Positions 7,904 to 16,302 of a stretch of DNA of 64,000 nucleotides are shown here, piece by piece. The DNA comes from Acutalibacter sp. 1XD8-36 (GTDB lineage Bacteria; Bacillota; Clostridia; Oscillospirales; Acutalibacteraceae). Location: positions 124,001 to 188,000 of the forward strand of contig NZ_QZDU01000005.1 in assembly GCF_009917525.1 (NCBI RefSeq). The letters are read 5' to 3'. The notes beneath the pieces are model-generated. The model was not told the origin of the DNA, made no database searches, and saw nothing but the letters and a program-made list of their open reading frames with translations. The first letter of the stretch is position 1. Each line of letters begins with the position of its first letter. The translations under genes and the position numbers were made by a program.

Positions 7904-9001
7904 TTGGCAGTTAAGACAGTTTTAATTAAAGGAACAGACAGCCAGGATATGGCTCGTCAGGCTTCTGAAGCTCTGGCGGGCTTTCAGCCGAAGCTGCTGC
8001 TATTTTTTGCGTCCAGCATATACGTACATCCCGAGGCGGCGCTGAAGGAGGCTTTCCCCGGCGCTGAGATTATCGGCTCCACCTCCCACAGCGAATACTG
8101 CAATTCGGACTTCACCGACGGCGCTGTGAGCATTATGGCTATGGACAGCGGGAGCGTTGAGGACGTCTGTGTACGCGTTGTGGAGAACATAAGCTCCGAC
8201 CCGGACCTGAGAGGCGTTCTTGAAGAAATGCACGGCTTTTTCGGCGGCGTGGACCAGGTCCTTGCCAACTACGAGAGCTATGTGGGCCTTGTGATGTTTG
8301 AATCCAGCGCAAAGTCCGAGGAGATATTCATGGACCGCCTGGGCACTGTAACCGACCTGCTCTTTGTGGGCGGCTCCTCCTCTGCTGCGGACAGCGGCGA
8401 ATCCCTGGTCTATGCCAACGGCAAGAGCTACAGCGGCGCGGCTGTGCTGGCGGTGCTCAAGACCGTGAACGGTTACGACGTACTCAAGACCCAGAGCGCC
8501 CATATCCTGTCCGAGCGCAAGCTACTGGTTACCAAGTCCGATATGCGCAACCGCATACTCTACGAGTTTGACGGACGTCCCTGCGGCGAGGTCTACGCCG
8601 AGGTCCTTGGCGTGCCCCTGGAGAAGATTCAGGATTACTTTGTGAGCAACCCCCTGGGCGTTGTGGCGGACACCGAGATTTTCGTGCGCACCTTCAACCA
8701 GATACAGGACGGCGGCATTACCCTGCACTGCGGCCTGCCTGAGGGTACTGAAATTAACGTCCTGGAAATCGGCAACATTGTTGAGGACACCAAGAAGGCC
8801 CTGGACGACGCTATCACCTACGAACCTGCCGGCCTCATCAACTTCAACTGCCTGTACCGCACCCTGGAGATGCAGAAGGAGAATCTTGTCGGCCCCTACT
8901 GCGAACTCTTCGGGCGTTACCCCAGTATCGGCTTCTCCACCAACGGAGAGGCGTTCTTCGGGCATATCAACGAGACGTCTACTGTTTTGGTTATAAAGTA
9001 A
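7904..9001 (+). CDS. FIST-domain signalling protein
   Basis: A 365-residue soluble protein with the FIST_N (about 30-220) and FIST_C (about 225-345) layout: an N-terminal segment with GSTSHSEYC, a VGGSSSAADSG loop near 160 and a C-terminal GFSTNGEAFFGHINETST ending. FIST proteins are thought to bind small ligands such as amino acids and often feed histidine kinases or chemoreceptors; no such output domain is fused here. Start TTG at 7904 after GGCGGGAAG. Followed by a strong terminator, so it is a two-gene operon with the small protein. Confidence 0.88.
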   Translation: MAVKTVLIKGTDSQDMARQASEALAGFQPKLLLFFASSIYVHPEAALKEAFPGAEIIGSTSHSEYCNSDFTDGAVSIMAMDSGSVEDVCVRVVENISSDPDLRGVLEEMHGFFGGVDQVLANYESYVGLVMFESSAKSEEIFMDRLGTVTDLLFVGGSSSAADSGESLVYANGKSYSGAAVLAVLKTVNGYDVLKTQSAHILSERKLLVTKSDMRNRILYEFDGRPCGEVYAEVLGVPLEKIQDYFVSNPLGVVADTEIFVRTFNQIQDGGITLHCGLPEGTEINVLEIGNIVEDTKKALDDAITYEPAGLINFNCLYRTLEMQKENLVGPYCELFGRYPSIGFSTNGEAFFGHINETSTVLVIK

Positions 9002-9018
9002 GCAGCTTTAAGACAACA

Positions 9019-9056
9019 AAAAACAGAGGGTAGCTTTTTGGCTTCCCTCTGTTTTT
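9019..9056 (+). terminator. Rho-independent terminator of the FIST operon
   Basis: AAAAACAGAGGG (9019-9030) pairs with CCCTCTGTTTTT (9045-9056); the T-run forms the tail. It begins 18 bp after the FIST stop. Confidence 0.85.
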
Positions 9057-9276
9057 GTGTGTGAATCCCCCCTAAAAGCGGGAAGTATGGACTTCTTCCC
9101 TAAAGTGACATTGGATGTTTGACACTACATTGCAATCACGGACCCTATGATTATAAAGATAGATATAAGAAAGTATATCCATGTAAAAAACCTGAAATAT
9201 TTTGACACTCTGTGGCAGTATTATAAGTGAACCGCGCGGAGGACTTCTTTACCTCATGAAGAAAGGAGAATCCCAT

Positions 9277-9795
9277 ATGGATATAAGTCAGACGGCTGGG
9301 AAAGAGCTGAGCGGCCAACAGTACGAACCCCATGCCGCCCCCCTTACTATGGATGAAGTGGTAACTGTGTATTCCCGCACAGTGTACGCCATTGCCTTGG
9401 CTAAAACCGGCACCCGGGAGGATGCTGAAGATGTCTTCCAGGAGATCTTTTTGAGCTATGTGCGCAAGCGCCCCAAATTTGAGGATGAGCGGCAGGGCCG
9501 GGTGTGGTTTTCCCGGGCGACGGTCTACTGCTGCAAGATGCTGTGGCGTACCAAAAAACGTCACGAGACTCTCCCCATGGAAGCTGCCGAAGGGATAGAA
9601 TTCACATCTGGTGAGGACAGAGAGCTCCTGATGGAATTAAGGAACCTGCCGAAAAAACATCGGGAGGTCTTGGAACTCATCTACTTCGGCGGACTTTCCA
9701 CTGGAGAAGCTGCTAAAGTGCTGGGGTGCTCACCGAATGCCGTGCGCATCCGTCTGAGCCGGGCCAGAACTGCTCTGGAAAAACGACTGAAATAG
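9277..9795 (+). CDS. ECF-type sigma-70 family RNA polymerase sigma factor
   Basis: A 172-residue sigma factor with region 2 (about 25-95, including EDVFQEIFLSYVRKRP) and region 4 (about 115-165, with LSTGEAAKVLGCSPNAVRIRLSRA cut here as LSTGEAAKVLGC and the HTH after it). The ATG at 9277 has AAAGGAG upstream; an upstream in-frame ATG lacks one. The next gene, 13 bp downstream, is a DUF4179 membrane protein, so this is a classic sigma/anti-sigma pair for cell-envelope signals. TTGACA at 9202 and TATAAG at 9222 lie upstream but only 14 bp apart, so I do not call a promoter. Confidence 0.9.
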   Translation: MDISQTAGKELSGQQYEPHAAPLTMDEVVTVYSRTVYAIALAKTGTREDAEDVFQEIFLSYVRKRPKFEDERQGRVWFSRATVYCCKMLWRTKKRHETLPMEAAEGIEFTSGEDRELLMELRNLPKKHREVLELIYFGGLSTGEAAKVLGCSPNAVRIRLSRARTALEKRLK

Positions 9796-9808
9796 AAAGG
9801 AGTACAGT

Positions 9809-11467
9809 ATGAATATAGAAAATTCTGCTCAAAGGATACTAAGCGCCAATTCGCCCAGCCCCGAACTGCTGGAAAGCACATTGGAGCTAATGCGGGAAAC
9901 CAGCTGGGCTGAGCTGGAGCAGGCCCCCCTTTGCCAAAAGAAAAAGCATGTCGGCCTGAGAAGGCTCTCCTTCTCCGTCAGCGCCGTGGCAGTTGTTATG
10001 GTCTTGCTTATCGGCACCAACGCCCTCTTCCCCGCCTTTGCCGAGAGCCTGCCCTTTATCGGCGGGGTGTTTGAAGCCTTCAAACGCGGTGCGGTCTCGG
10101 ACAACATGAGGGACGCCCAGAACAGCCTGAACAATTACGCCGTGCCCGCCGGAGAGAACACCGTCCAAGTACCTGCCGGCGGACTGGGGCAGAGCCCTGT
10201 CAACATAAGTGTTGACCAGGTCTACTACGACGGCGTGTTCGTCTACGCGGGGCTCATCATGGAAGTGGACGGATGCTCGGATACCGTGTACAGCAATAAT
10301 TGGGGCAAATACTATAATGTTCTTTTGAATGGCGACCCCCAGGTGCAGTGGGACGAGGAAACTGGTGACCATGCGTCGGCCGAGGGCTTTGCCGAGACCA
10401 CCGCCAGCGGCTGGTGGCAGAAGGTGGAAGACGGAAAGTACATCTCCCAGCGGGGCTTTCGGGTGCCAGAAAAATATCAGAATTTAGATTGCCTGGACGT
10501 TACACTTTGCAGCCAGGGCATTGAGGACGGCGCCGCCGGCCCGACCCGCATGATAAATAACACACCCTTCCAGCTCAGCTTTGCGGTGGAGAAAAACGAA
10601 GCTGTCGTGCAAAATATTAGTGGGCCGTTGGAGATAAACGGCGTCACATTCTTGTCCGCAGAGGCAAGCCCCGCAGGTTCCATCTTTTCCTTTGAGGTGT
10701 CCGGCCGGTACAACAACCCTCTCCGTGTTATCCGCTTCGACGACGGCAGGGGCCTTGGGGATGCAGGCGCCGGTAAGACGGCAGAATTAGCCGGTGGCGG
10801 CGAGCGTCAGACCTGGTTCATGGGCGGCCTGCAGCCGGACGAGGACCGTAAGGTGGTGCTGGGCCTGCTGGACAAGAATGATACCGGGGAGTATATATCG
10901 GTGTTCGTTCTGGACTTCCAGAAGGGCACAGTGGAAGCCGGTACGCCTGAGGATATCAAGGAGCCGCCCTATGCCAGATATGTCTGCGGCGCTGAAAATG
11001 TCGAGAGCCTGACCGATGGTCTGCTGGTATCCGACTTTGAATACGGCGAGGCGAAAAACTGCCTTTGGCTGCTGACCGGCTCTGACTATCAGGAGCTGAC
11101 TGTTGAGCTCTGGCAGGACGGCCAATGGGTAGGCAGCGCCGTTACCCAAAATGACAAACTTCACTGGAGCCATGAGCCGCACTATATGGAATATGTCCAT
11201 CAGAATGACGGCAGCTGGACGGTAGAGTGGGTGACTGATATTCCTTTGAACCAGTATATGCTAAGCTTTGACCGGCTGCAGGGCCTTGACACGGAGCGTC
11301 CCGCTTTGATAAAGGTTATTGACCGGGATATCGGTGAGGTGCTTTTGGAACAGGATATAGAATGGAACCAGCCGCGGCATAATGACCCGGGAATCATCCA
11401 TCCGGAGGTTGAGGACGACATCACTAAAGAGAGCTCGTATGATGCGGTGAGCTCTCAGGCTGGGTGA
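9809..11467 (+). CDS. DUF4179-domain membrane anti-sigma factor
   Basis: A 552-residue protein. A cytoplasmic N-terminus of about 50 residues, expected to bind the sigma factor, is followed by one membrane helix (about 54-74) and a large extracytoplasmic part. The FPAFAESLPFIGGVFEAF segment just after the helix is typical of DUF4179 proteins. The rest is beta-rich (DUF5643-like) with no recognised catalytic site. The ATG follows AAAGGAG. Probably releases the sigma factor upon an envelope signal; the signal is unknown. Confidence 0.85.
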   Translation: MNIENSAQRILSANSPSPELLESTLELMRETSWAELEQAPLCQKKKHVGLRRLSFSVSAVAVVMVLLIGTNALFPAFAESLPFIGGVFEAFKRGAVSDNMRDAQNSLNNYAVPAGENTVQVPAGGLGQSPVNISVDQVYYDGVFVYAGLIMEVDGCSDTVYSNNWGKYYNVLLNGDPQVQWDEETGDHASAEGFAETTASGWWQKVEDGKYISQRGFRVPEKYQNLDCLDVTLCSQGIEDGAAGPTRMINNTPFQLSFAVEKNEAVVQNISGPLEINGVTFLSAEASPAGSIFSFEVSGRYNNPLRVIRFDDGRGLGDAGAGKTAELAGGGERQTWFMGGLQPDEDRKVVLGLLDKNDTGEYISVFVLDFQKGTVEAGTPEDIKEPPYARYVCGAENVESLTDGLLVSDFEYGEAKNCLWLLTGSDYQELTVELWQDGQWVGSAVTQNDKLHWSHEPHYMEYVHQNDGSWTVEWVTDIPLNQYMLSFDRLQGLDTERPALIKVIDRDIGEVLLEQDIEWNQPRHNDPGIIHPEVEDDITKESSYDAVSSQAG

Positions 11468-11513
11468 GATATGCAGAAAGATGAAATTTAGGCATTAAAC
11501 GAAAGCAAAGGGC

Positions 11514-11550
11514 GGTTATCGGCGATTTTTAGCTGATAATCGTTCTTTTT
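11514..11550 (+). terminator. Rho-independent terminator after the sigma/anti-sigma operon
   Basis: GGTTATCGGC (11514-11523) pairs with GCTGATAATC (11532-11541) with two G-U pairs, followed by GTTCTTTTT. Confidence 0.75.
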
Positions 11551-11799
11551 CCATAAGAATATACACACTATCACCCGGCGGAGCAGACTAGGTTTAGGTC
11601 TGCCAAAAGCTACGCTGCAGGACAAAAAGGGTTATAGGACAATAAGCCTAACTTCAATCTCCCATATGCCGGAATACACTCCGCAGTCACACCATTTGCG
11701 GGAACCACAGGATACTTGCTGATAACTTTTTTGCCATTCTATAGCTCTCCTGAATGTTTGATATATTACTTGATTACCTGATAAAAATTTGTTTCGCGG
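11551..11799. other. Intergenic region between convergent genes
   Basis: No supported gene. A short inverted repeat, GCAGAC and GTCTGC (11583-11588, 11598-11603), is the only structure I noticed. Confidence 0.4.
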
Positions 11800-13131
11800 T
11801 TATCCCTCCTTTCCTTTGGCGGGCTCGCTCCTGCGGGCCAGCAGTCCCAGGGCTGTCCAGAAGAACGGCGCGGTGATGCACATGCTGAGCCCAAAGAAGG
11901 CCTGCGCGCAGTAGCCTATAATACCAGCGCCAAGGGCCAATGTAGTGCCGTCTACCGGGGCGGAGGCAGTCCACCGCCTGGCCAGCAGTACCAGCAGCCA
12001 TATGTAAGCTCCCAGCGCGAGTATACCCTGGTGATACCAGATATTGAGATATTCGTTATGGGCAGTGTCTATCCTTGCCACTAACATAATGCCCAGCTCC
12101 GCGTTATAGCGCCTGAACGGTTCCAGCCCGCCGCTTATCATGGTATCGGGGCCAAAGCCCAGCAGCGGACGGGTAACGGCCTTGGCAGCCGTTTCTTTCC
12201 ATATATGTATACGTCCGCTGCCAAAGGAACTGTCCAGGTCTCCGTGCAGTATATTGTGGACTTCGTGCAGCATTCCCGCGGGCGGGTCGACAATATATAC
12301 TGTCAGCAGCGCCGCCAGCAGCAGGACTGTCATGACCCCTGCGCATATAAGCCGCGCCCGCTTCTTCTTAAAGGTCATTGGCAGGGCCAGCAGAAGGCCT
12401 GCCCCAATACCCACAAGGCCTGCCATAACGGACATTCTGATAAGGACATAGGCTGACAGAGCAAGGGGAGCCAGGAGTATAAGGCGCTTCGCCCCGTTCA
12501 TATACGCCATGCTATATGTCAGGATGGGTACTGCAAGGCAGTAAAACGCCGCCAGCAGGTCAGTGTTCCCCACTGTGCCCAAATATTCTCCGCTATATGA
12601 CTTCCCTGCGTCAAAATAGCTGTATCCAGTTGGGTACAGCCCAAAGGGGTTATACCCGGTCAGCTGTACGATACAAAGCAGGCTCTCCAGCGTTACCGCT
12701 GCGACCAGTACCCATAGGAGCACCCGGTCTGCCTCGCCATAGGCCGCAACCAACAGAAAACACAACACATACAGGCTGATGGAAAATGCCCCTTCATACC
12801 TGCTGGCTCCAAGAACGGTCTCCGGCCAATATGGTGACGCGGCCGCAGATATCCAGGTAATGGCCAGATACAGCAGGGCAGTCCGCTGAGGCCAGGAAAG
12901 TTTTTTCAGCAGAGCCGCCGGTGAGAAGGATTGTCTGGTTTTAGCTACAGCAAAGCCTGCTGCAGCCATAGAGACGGCATATGTGCAGGATAATATGGAA
13001 AATGCGCGGAACTTTGACATGGTTATATCCATATACCCATTTGTCCCTGTGAAGAACAGGAACACTGACATCAACAAAATAATATATGCCTGAGTAATAG
13101 CTTTCCGAGGATTCACAGACTTAGGTTTCAA
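11800..13131 (-). CDS. O-antigen ligase/polymerase-like (Wzy_C) membrane protein
   Basis: A 443-residue polytopic membrane protein with about eleven hydrophobic helices. The large loop near residues 295-350 carries GSGRIHIWKET, LLGFGPDT and DTAHNEYLN, the pattern of the Wzy_C/O-antigen ligase family that joins or polymerises surface glycans on an undecaprenyl carrier. In a Gram-positive cell it likely acts on a capsule or wall polysaccharide. It starts at a TTG after GAAGGGA. It stands alone with no glycosyltransferases nearby, so its glycan cannot be guessed. Confidence 0.85.
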   Translation of the reverse strand: MKPKSVNPRKAITQAYIILLMSVFLFFTGTNGYMDITMSKFRAFSILSCTYAVSMAAAGFAVAKTRQSFSPAALLKKLSWPQRTALLYLAITWISAAASPYWPETVLGASRYEGAFSISLYVLCFLLVAAYGEADRVLLWVLVAAVTLESLLCIVQLTGYNPFGLYPTGYSYFDAGKSYSGEYLGTVGNTDLLAAFYCLAVPILTYSMAYMNGAKRLILLAPLALSAYVLIRMSVMAGLVGIGAGLLLALPMTFKKKRARLICAGVMTVLLLAALLTVYIVDPPAGMLHEVHNILHGDLDSSFGSGRIHIWKETAAKAVTRPLLGFGPDTMISGGLEPFRRYNAELGIMLVARIDTAHNEYLNIWYHQGILALGAYIWLLVLLARRWTASAPVDGTTLALGAGIIGYCAQAFFGLSMCITAPFFWTALGLLARRSEPAKGKEG

Positions 13132-13282
13132 CTGTATCCCTTCATTTCATGTGTACCTATTAAAAGTCTATATATCTTTTCATATTTTACCGCAAGACGT
13201 TCAAAATAGCAATGCTCTTTTGGCTATATATCTGTGAAAAAATCACTAAAGCTCTGGGGCTCGCTTAGCAAGAGGCGGCATT

Positions 13283-13310
13283 AAAAAAAGGTACACTTTA
13301 TTACACCTTT
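13283..13310 (-). terminator. Terminator-like hairpin after the resolvase remnant
   Basis: On minus, arms of nine pairs (13302-13310 with 13287-13295) close a six-base loop and are followed by a run of T (complement of AAAAAAA at 13283-13289). It lies just beyond the stop of the resolvase pseudogene. Confidence 0.6.
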
Positions 13311-13355
13311 TCAGAGTTAAGGTAATTCTCTTTTTGTTCCATTTGCTATACGGTA

Positions 13356-13652
13356 TTACCGTAACCGCTTATAAAATGTCGCCGCACTCATATTGCACAA
13401 TTCCAGCACTTGACTGAAGTTAAGTGCTTTGTTTTGCCACTGAAGCACAATTTTCTCGAAATCCTCCGGCACCGGCTTCTCCGGCCTACTGAAGCACATA
13501 CCCCGCGCTTTAGCCGCTGCAATTCCTTGTTCCTGGCGTTTCTTAATATTGACCCTCGCATTTTCGGATACAGTCGTCGGGCTTCAGCTTTTTTACCATC
13601 TGTCCTCGTTCTGGCCGGTGCTGGACACCCGGATATATCCGTAGATTTTCAT
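13356..13652 (-). pseudogene. Serine resolvase/invertase remnant with internal deletions
   Basis: Reading minus from the ATG at 13652, which follows GGAGGGA, the first residues are MKIYGYIRVSSTGQNEDR, the catalytic N-terminus of a resolvase with its serine. A stop follows at once. A second frame gives MVKKLKPDDCI, then a third gives ENARVNIKKRQEQGIAAAKARG and the C-terminal helix-turn-helix ending MSAATFYKRLR before TAA (13356-13358). Intact relatives are about 190-200 residues; roughly half is missing at two junctions, so it is dead. It marks the scar of a transposon, plasmid or phage. Confidence 0.8.
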
Positions 13653-13696
13653 TCGCTCACATCCCTCCTAAATGCGTGTTATGTCATTATAAGCCA

Positions 13697-13779
13697 AAAC
13701 CTGAAACAGCGGCAATTTGCCCATGTTTCAGGTTTGAATATCCCATGTGTTAAAAATGTAAGCCGCGGATTTACATTTT
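13697..13779. repeat. Two inverted repeats upstream of the resolvase remnant
   Basis: AAACCTGAAAC (13697-13707) is repeated inverted at 13725-13735, and AAAATGTAA (13753-13761) is repeated inverted at 13771-13779. Resolvase genes are commonly preceded by recombination (res) sites built of inverted half-sites, so these may be such a site or its remains; they could also be ordinary hairpins. Confidence 0.45.
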
Positions 13780-14032
13780 GCACATCTGTTTTCAGAGGTC
13801 ATATCGTTGAGGGCGAAAGAGCGGTATGTTTGGTACAGGTTCAGCCTGTGAATACGATAAATGCAGCTATCGGAACGTCATGCTGATTATGATACAGTAT
13901 CACTTTCATGATGTCGGACTTTTGTACTTAGAAGAAAGAGTTTCAGCGAAGTGTGGAAAAAGGGCGCTTGTATATAAATGGTTTCTGATACAGTCTACGG
14001 GAACTATCCCAGCCGGCGCCCAGAGAGGCATG
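13780..14032. other. Intergenic region, no supported gene
   Basis: No open frame with a start signal and no recognised protein remnant on either strand. Probably leftover sequence of the same lost element as the resolvase remnant. Confidence 0.35.
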
Positions 14033-14536
14033 TCAGCCGCAAAAACCGGGTGTTCTCTGAATTACCCCGCAGGCAATTTTGGTGCCTGCATTGCCGGAGG
14101 GCTGTGTGGTGAAATCATCTGGGCGGTCATGGAGGATAACCACTTTTCCGATGATATCCTCGACCAGAAAGCGGTCGGTCAAAAATGCGGATACTGCAAG
14201 GCCGTTATTCCCGAACAGCGGCGGCAGGTCTCCCGCATGGTAGGGGTGCTCGCAATCCTTTGGGTTGTAATGTGACATGGCGTTTGGGAACGGTTCATCC
14301 CCGCTGCCGCCGCAGTCGGTTCCCTGGTGAATGTGGAACCCGAAAATTCTTTCCTGGCAGGGCTGGTGGGAATGAGGAAGTCCGCTGACTTCGGCATAGA
14401 CAATCACCCCTTCGTTTGTCTGGTAAAAACGCACCCAGCCGGATATGCCGGGAAAGCTCCCGCTGCCGGTTATGCTGGCCTGGGCCTGCGGTCTGCCGCA
14501 CAGCGCGGGGAGAAGGTGGACATTGGGCAAATTCAT
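14033..14536 (-). CDS. sodC: Cu/Zn superoxide dismutase
   Basis: A 167-residue SodC-family protein. GFHIHQ supplies copper ligands H68 and H70; H89 (SHYNP) is the bridging position; H97, H100 and D103 (HAGDLPP) fit zinc; H136 is the last copper ligand; C75 and C156 (GTKIACGVI) can form the conserved disulfide. The zinc loop is shorter than in E. coli SodC. No signal peptide is visible, so it may be cytoplasmic. The ATG at 14536 follows AAAGGAG; the frame runs 35 codons further upstream without a start signal. It converts superoxide to peroxide and oxygen, notable in a presumed anaerobe. Confidence 0.88.
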   Translation of the reverse strand: MNLPNVHLLPALCGRPQAQASITGSGSFPGISGWVRFYQTNEGVIVYAEVSGLPHSHQPCQERIFGFHIHQGTDCGGSGDEPFPNAMSHYNPKDCEHPYHAGDLPPLFGNNGLAVSAFLTDRFLVEDIIGKVVILHDRPDDFTTQPSGNAGTKIACGVIQRTPGFCG

Positions 14537-14600
14537 GTACAGTGCTCCTTTACCGAAATGCTTTATATGGCATCTTATGCGGATAAGGGGCAAGGTGTTA

Positions 14601-14624
14601 TGGGAATGTGTCCCAGATTGGGAC
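14601..14624. promoter_or_regulatory. Overlapping palindromic half-sites upstream of sodC
   Basis: TGGGA (14601-14605), TCCCA (14611-14615) and TGGGA (14619-14623) alternate in orientation; GTCCCA-GAT-TGGGAC is a perfect palindrome (14610-14624). It lies 65-90 bp ahead of the sodC start and could be an operator. No nearby regulator gene is an obvious partner. Confidence 0.35.
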
Positions 14625-14695
14625 GCAAAAATAAAGCACAAGCGGCGTTGGCCCTAATCTTCTGCCTTCAGTAAGTTAACAACACAGATGATATG

Positions 14696-14728
14696 CAAAA
14701 GGCCCCCGCACCACCCGGTGCAGGGGCC
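14696..14728 (-). terminator. Rho-independent terminator of the ThuA gene
   Basis: A GC-rich hairpin (14701-14728) around ACC, followed on minus by TTTTGCAT. It ends the transcript of the ThuA gene before sodC. Confidence 0.75.
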
Positions 14729-14757
14729 AAAACTATGTACAAAATTATTACTTGCGC

Positions 14758-15561
14758 TTACTTCAAAAGCTCCTCTGGTGACTTCTCAATCATCGGGCTC
14801 TCCAGCTTCTCCTTCCACAGCACCGGCGCAGTCCAGCGGATGGCATTTTCGATAATCCTGATTATTATAGGATTATGATAGGAGGGGAAAGTCTCGTGGC
14901 CCGGCTGGAAATAGAAAATTTTGCCGTTGCCCCTGGTCCAGGTGGCACCGCTCCTGAAGAGCTCGCCGCCACGATACCAGTTGGCGAAAATAAGGTCGTC
15001 GGGCTTGGGAATGTCGAAGCCCTCGCAGTAGACCTCCTCCTGCTCCAGCTCGAAGTATTCCGGTACGCCTTTGGCGATTGGGTGGGTGGGACAGAGGTTA
15101 TAAACCCTGGTGAAGTCCACCTCCCGCCACTTCAGGTTGCCGCTGGTGCCAAGCAGGTAGCGGAATGGCTTTGAAAGGTGGGCCGAGTGCAGGGCTACAA
15201 ATCCCATGCCCCGCTGAACCCGGGCAACTACCTTAAAGGCCAGCTCGTCAGGCACGGCGTGATGGGCCATATGCCCCCACCAGACCAGCACGTCTGTCTT
15301 ATCCAGCAGCTCGTCGGGCAGGCCGTACTCAGGGTCGTAGAGGGTGGTATAGGTGACATTCATGTCGCCATTCTTTGAGAGGTGCTCGGAGAGGGTCTTC
15401 AGCAGGCCGTTAGGGTAGGCTTTAGCTACCCCGGCAGAGGATTTCTCAAGGAAGCCCGCCATCTTGTCGCGGAACTCCTCGGGCATTCCGGGGTCGATAA
15501 ACTCAGGCCGGAGCTCGCCCTTTTCCTCCAGCGCCTCGTACCAAACAGTTACATTTATCAT
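14758..15561 (-). CDS. ThuA-like glutamine-amidotransferase-fold protein
   Basis: A 267-residue ThuA family protein (trehalose-utilisation type, class I glutamine amidotransferase fold). Recognisable parts are VLVWWGHMAHHAVP near 90, GMGFVALHSAHLSKPFRYLLG near 125 split around the ALHSAH nucleophile-elbow region, and FYFQPGHETFPSYHNP near 230. No canonical cysteine nucleophile sits in the elbow. ThuA proteins accompany sugar oxidation and import genes, such as the Gfo/Idh/MocA and ABC genes at 20.4-27.1 kb, but this one has its own promoter and terminator. Exact reaction unknown. Confidence 0.82.
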   Translation of the reverse strand: MINVTVWYEALEEKGELRPEFIDPGMPEEFRDKMAGFLEKSSAGVAKAYPNGLLKTLSEHLSKNGDMNVTYTTLYDPEYGLPDELLDKTDVLVWWGHMAHHAVPDELAFKVVARVQRGMGFVALHSAHLSKPFRYLLGTSGNLKWREVDFTRVYNLCPTHPIAKGVPEYFELEQEEVYCEGFDIPKPDDLIFANWYRGGELFRSGATWTRGNGKIFYFQPGHETFPSYHNPIIIRIIENAIRWTAPVLWKEKLESPMIEKSPEELLK

Positions 15562-15587
15562 TGGAAATCAGTCCTTTCTTACTAAGA

Positions 15588-15616
15588 ATTATACACTATC
15601 CAAAGATGAAATGCAA
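15588..15616 (-). promoter_or_regulatory. Sigma-A promoter of the ThuA gene
   Basis: On minus, TTGCAT (15616-15611), a 17-bp spacer and TATAAT (15593-15588), about 27 bp before the start codon. Confidence 0.75.
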
Positions 15617-15639
15617 CAGTTTTTTATAATAACATTCAA

Positions 15640-15667
15640 TTTTATACTATAAACCATGAGTATAAAA
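15640..15667. repeat. Palindrome upstream of the ThuA promoter
   Basis: TTTTATACT (15640-15648) is inverted at 15659-15667 around ten bases, about 25-50 bp upstream of the -35 hexamer. It fits an activator or repressor site, or a simple hairpin. Confidence 0.4.
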
Positions 15668-15747
15668 AGACTCAAGCAGCATATCCTGTACAACCCCACT
15701 GAGTAAAGGCCAGGCTCATGCCCTGCGGCGAACTTTAGGAAAATATT

Positions 15748-16194
15748 TTAAATTATGTGAAAAAGATAAATTATTAGCCCATAAATAACACTGGAGGTCA
15801 CGCCAAAGACCAGCACCGGGCCGGAGACGGTGAACAGCTTGGAGCCAAGGCCGGTGATGAAGCCCTCGCTTTTGAACTCCATAGCCGGGGACACCATAGA
15901 GTTGGCAAACCCTGTAATCGGCACCAGCATACCTGCACCGGCGTGCTTGGAGAGGTCGTCGTACCAGCCCAGGGTCGTGAGGGTTGCGGAGATTAGGATA
16001 AGGCTGACAGACACGGCGGTCCGGGCCTGAGGGAGCTCAAGGCCAAGATTTTGATATAAGTTGACTAAAATTTGTCCCACAGTACAGATAAAGCCACCAA
16101 CTAAAAAGGCCCAGATACAGTCCTTCACCACCGGCGACGGCGGCGACGCGGCCTTGACTGCCTTAGCGTATTCCTGCGGCTTCGCGGTTTTCAT
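15748..16194 (-). CDS. spoVAC: Stage V sporulation protein AC
   Basis: A 148-residue membrane protein with four hydrophobic segments and the SpoVAC signatures AFLVGGFICTVGQ, VPITGFANSMVSPAMEFKSEGFI and GLGSKLFTVSGPVLVFGV (shown in parts). In Bacillus SpoVA proteins move dipicolinic acid across spore membranes, and SpoVAC forms a mechanosensitive channel. I chose the ATG at 16194, 7 bases after AAAGGGTGG. Usual partners SpoVAD and SpoVAE are absent from the neighbourhood, so this is a solitary copy. It shows that the organism belongs to an endospore-forming lineage. Confidence 0.88.
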   Translation of the reverse strand: MKTAKPQEYAKAVKAASPPSPVVKDCIWAFLVGGFICTVGQILVNLYQNLGLELPQARTAVSVSLILISATLTTLGWYDDLSKHAGAGMLVPITGFANSMVSPAMEFKSEGFITGLGSKLFTVSGPVLVFGVTSSVIYGLIIYLFHII

Positions 16195-16302
16195 AGACGG
16201 ACCACCCTTTCTGAAATCAGTTAAAAAGTTAATCATAGCATGGTCCTTAGGCGGGGCAAATATGCGTCCATGGTGGAAATTGAATTTTTTTGAAAAAAGG
16301 GC

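Noticed and set aside
9202-9227. TTGACA and TATAAG ahead of the ECF sigma gene
   Set aside because: The spacer is only 14 bp, so this is unlikely to be a working sigma-A promoter; an ECF-type promoter could not be defined.
13410-13886. 158-codon open frame on plus
   Set aside because: It runs antisense through the resolvase remnant, which is recognisable on minus; no ribosome-binding site.
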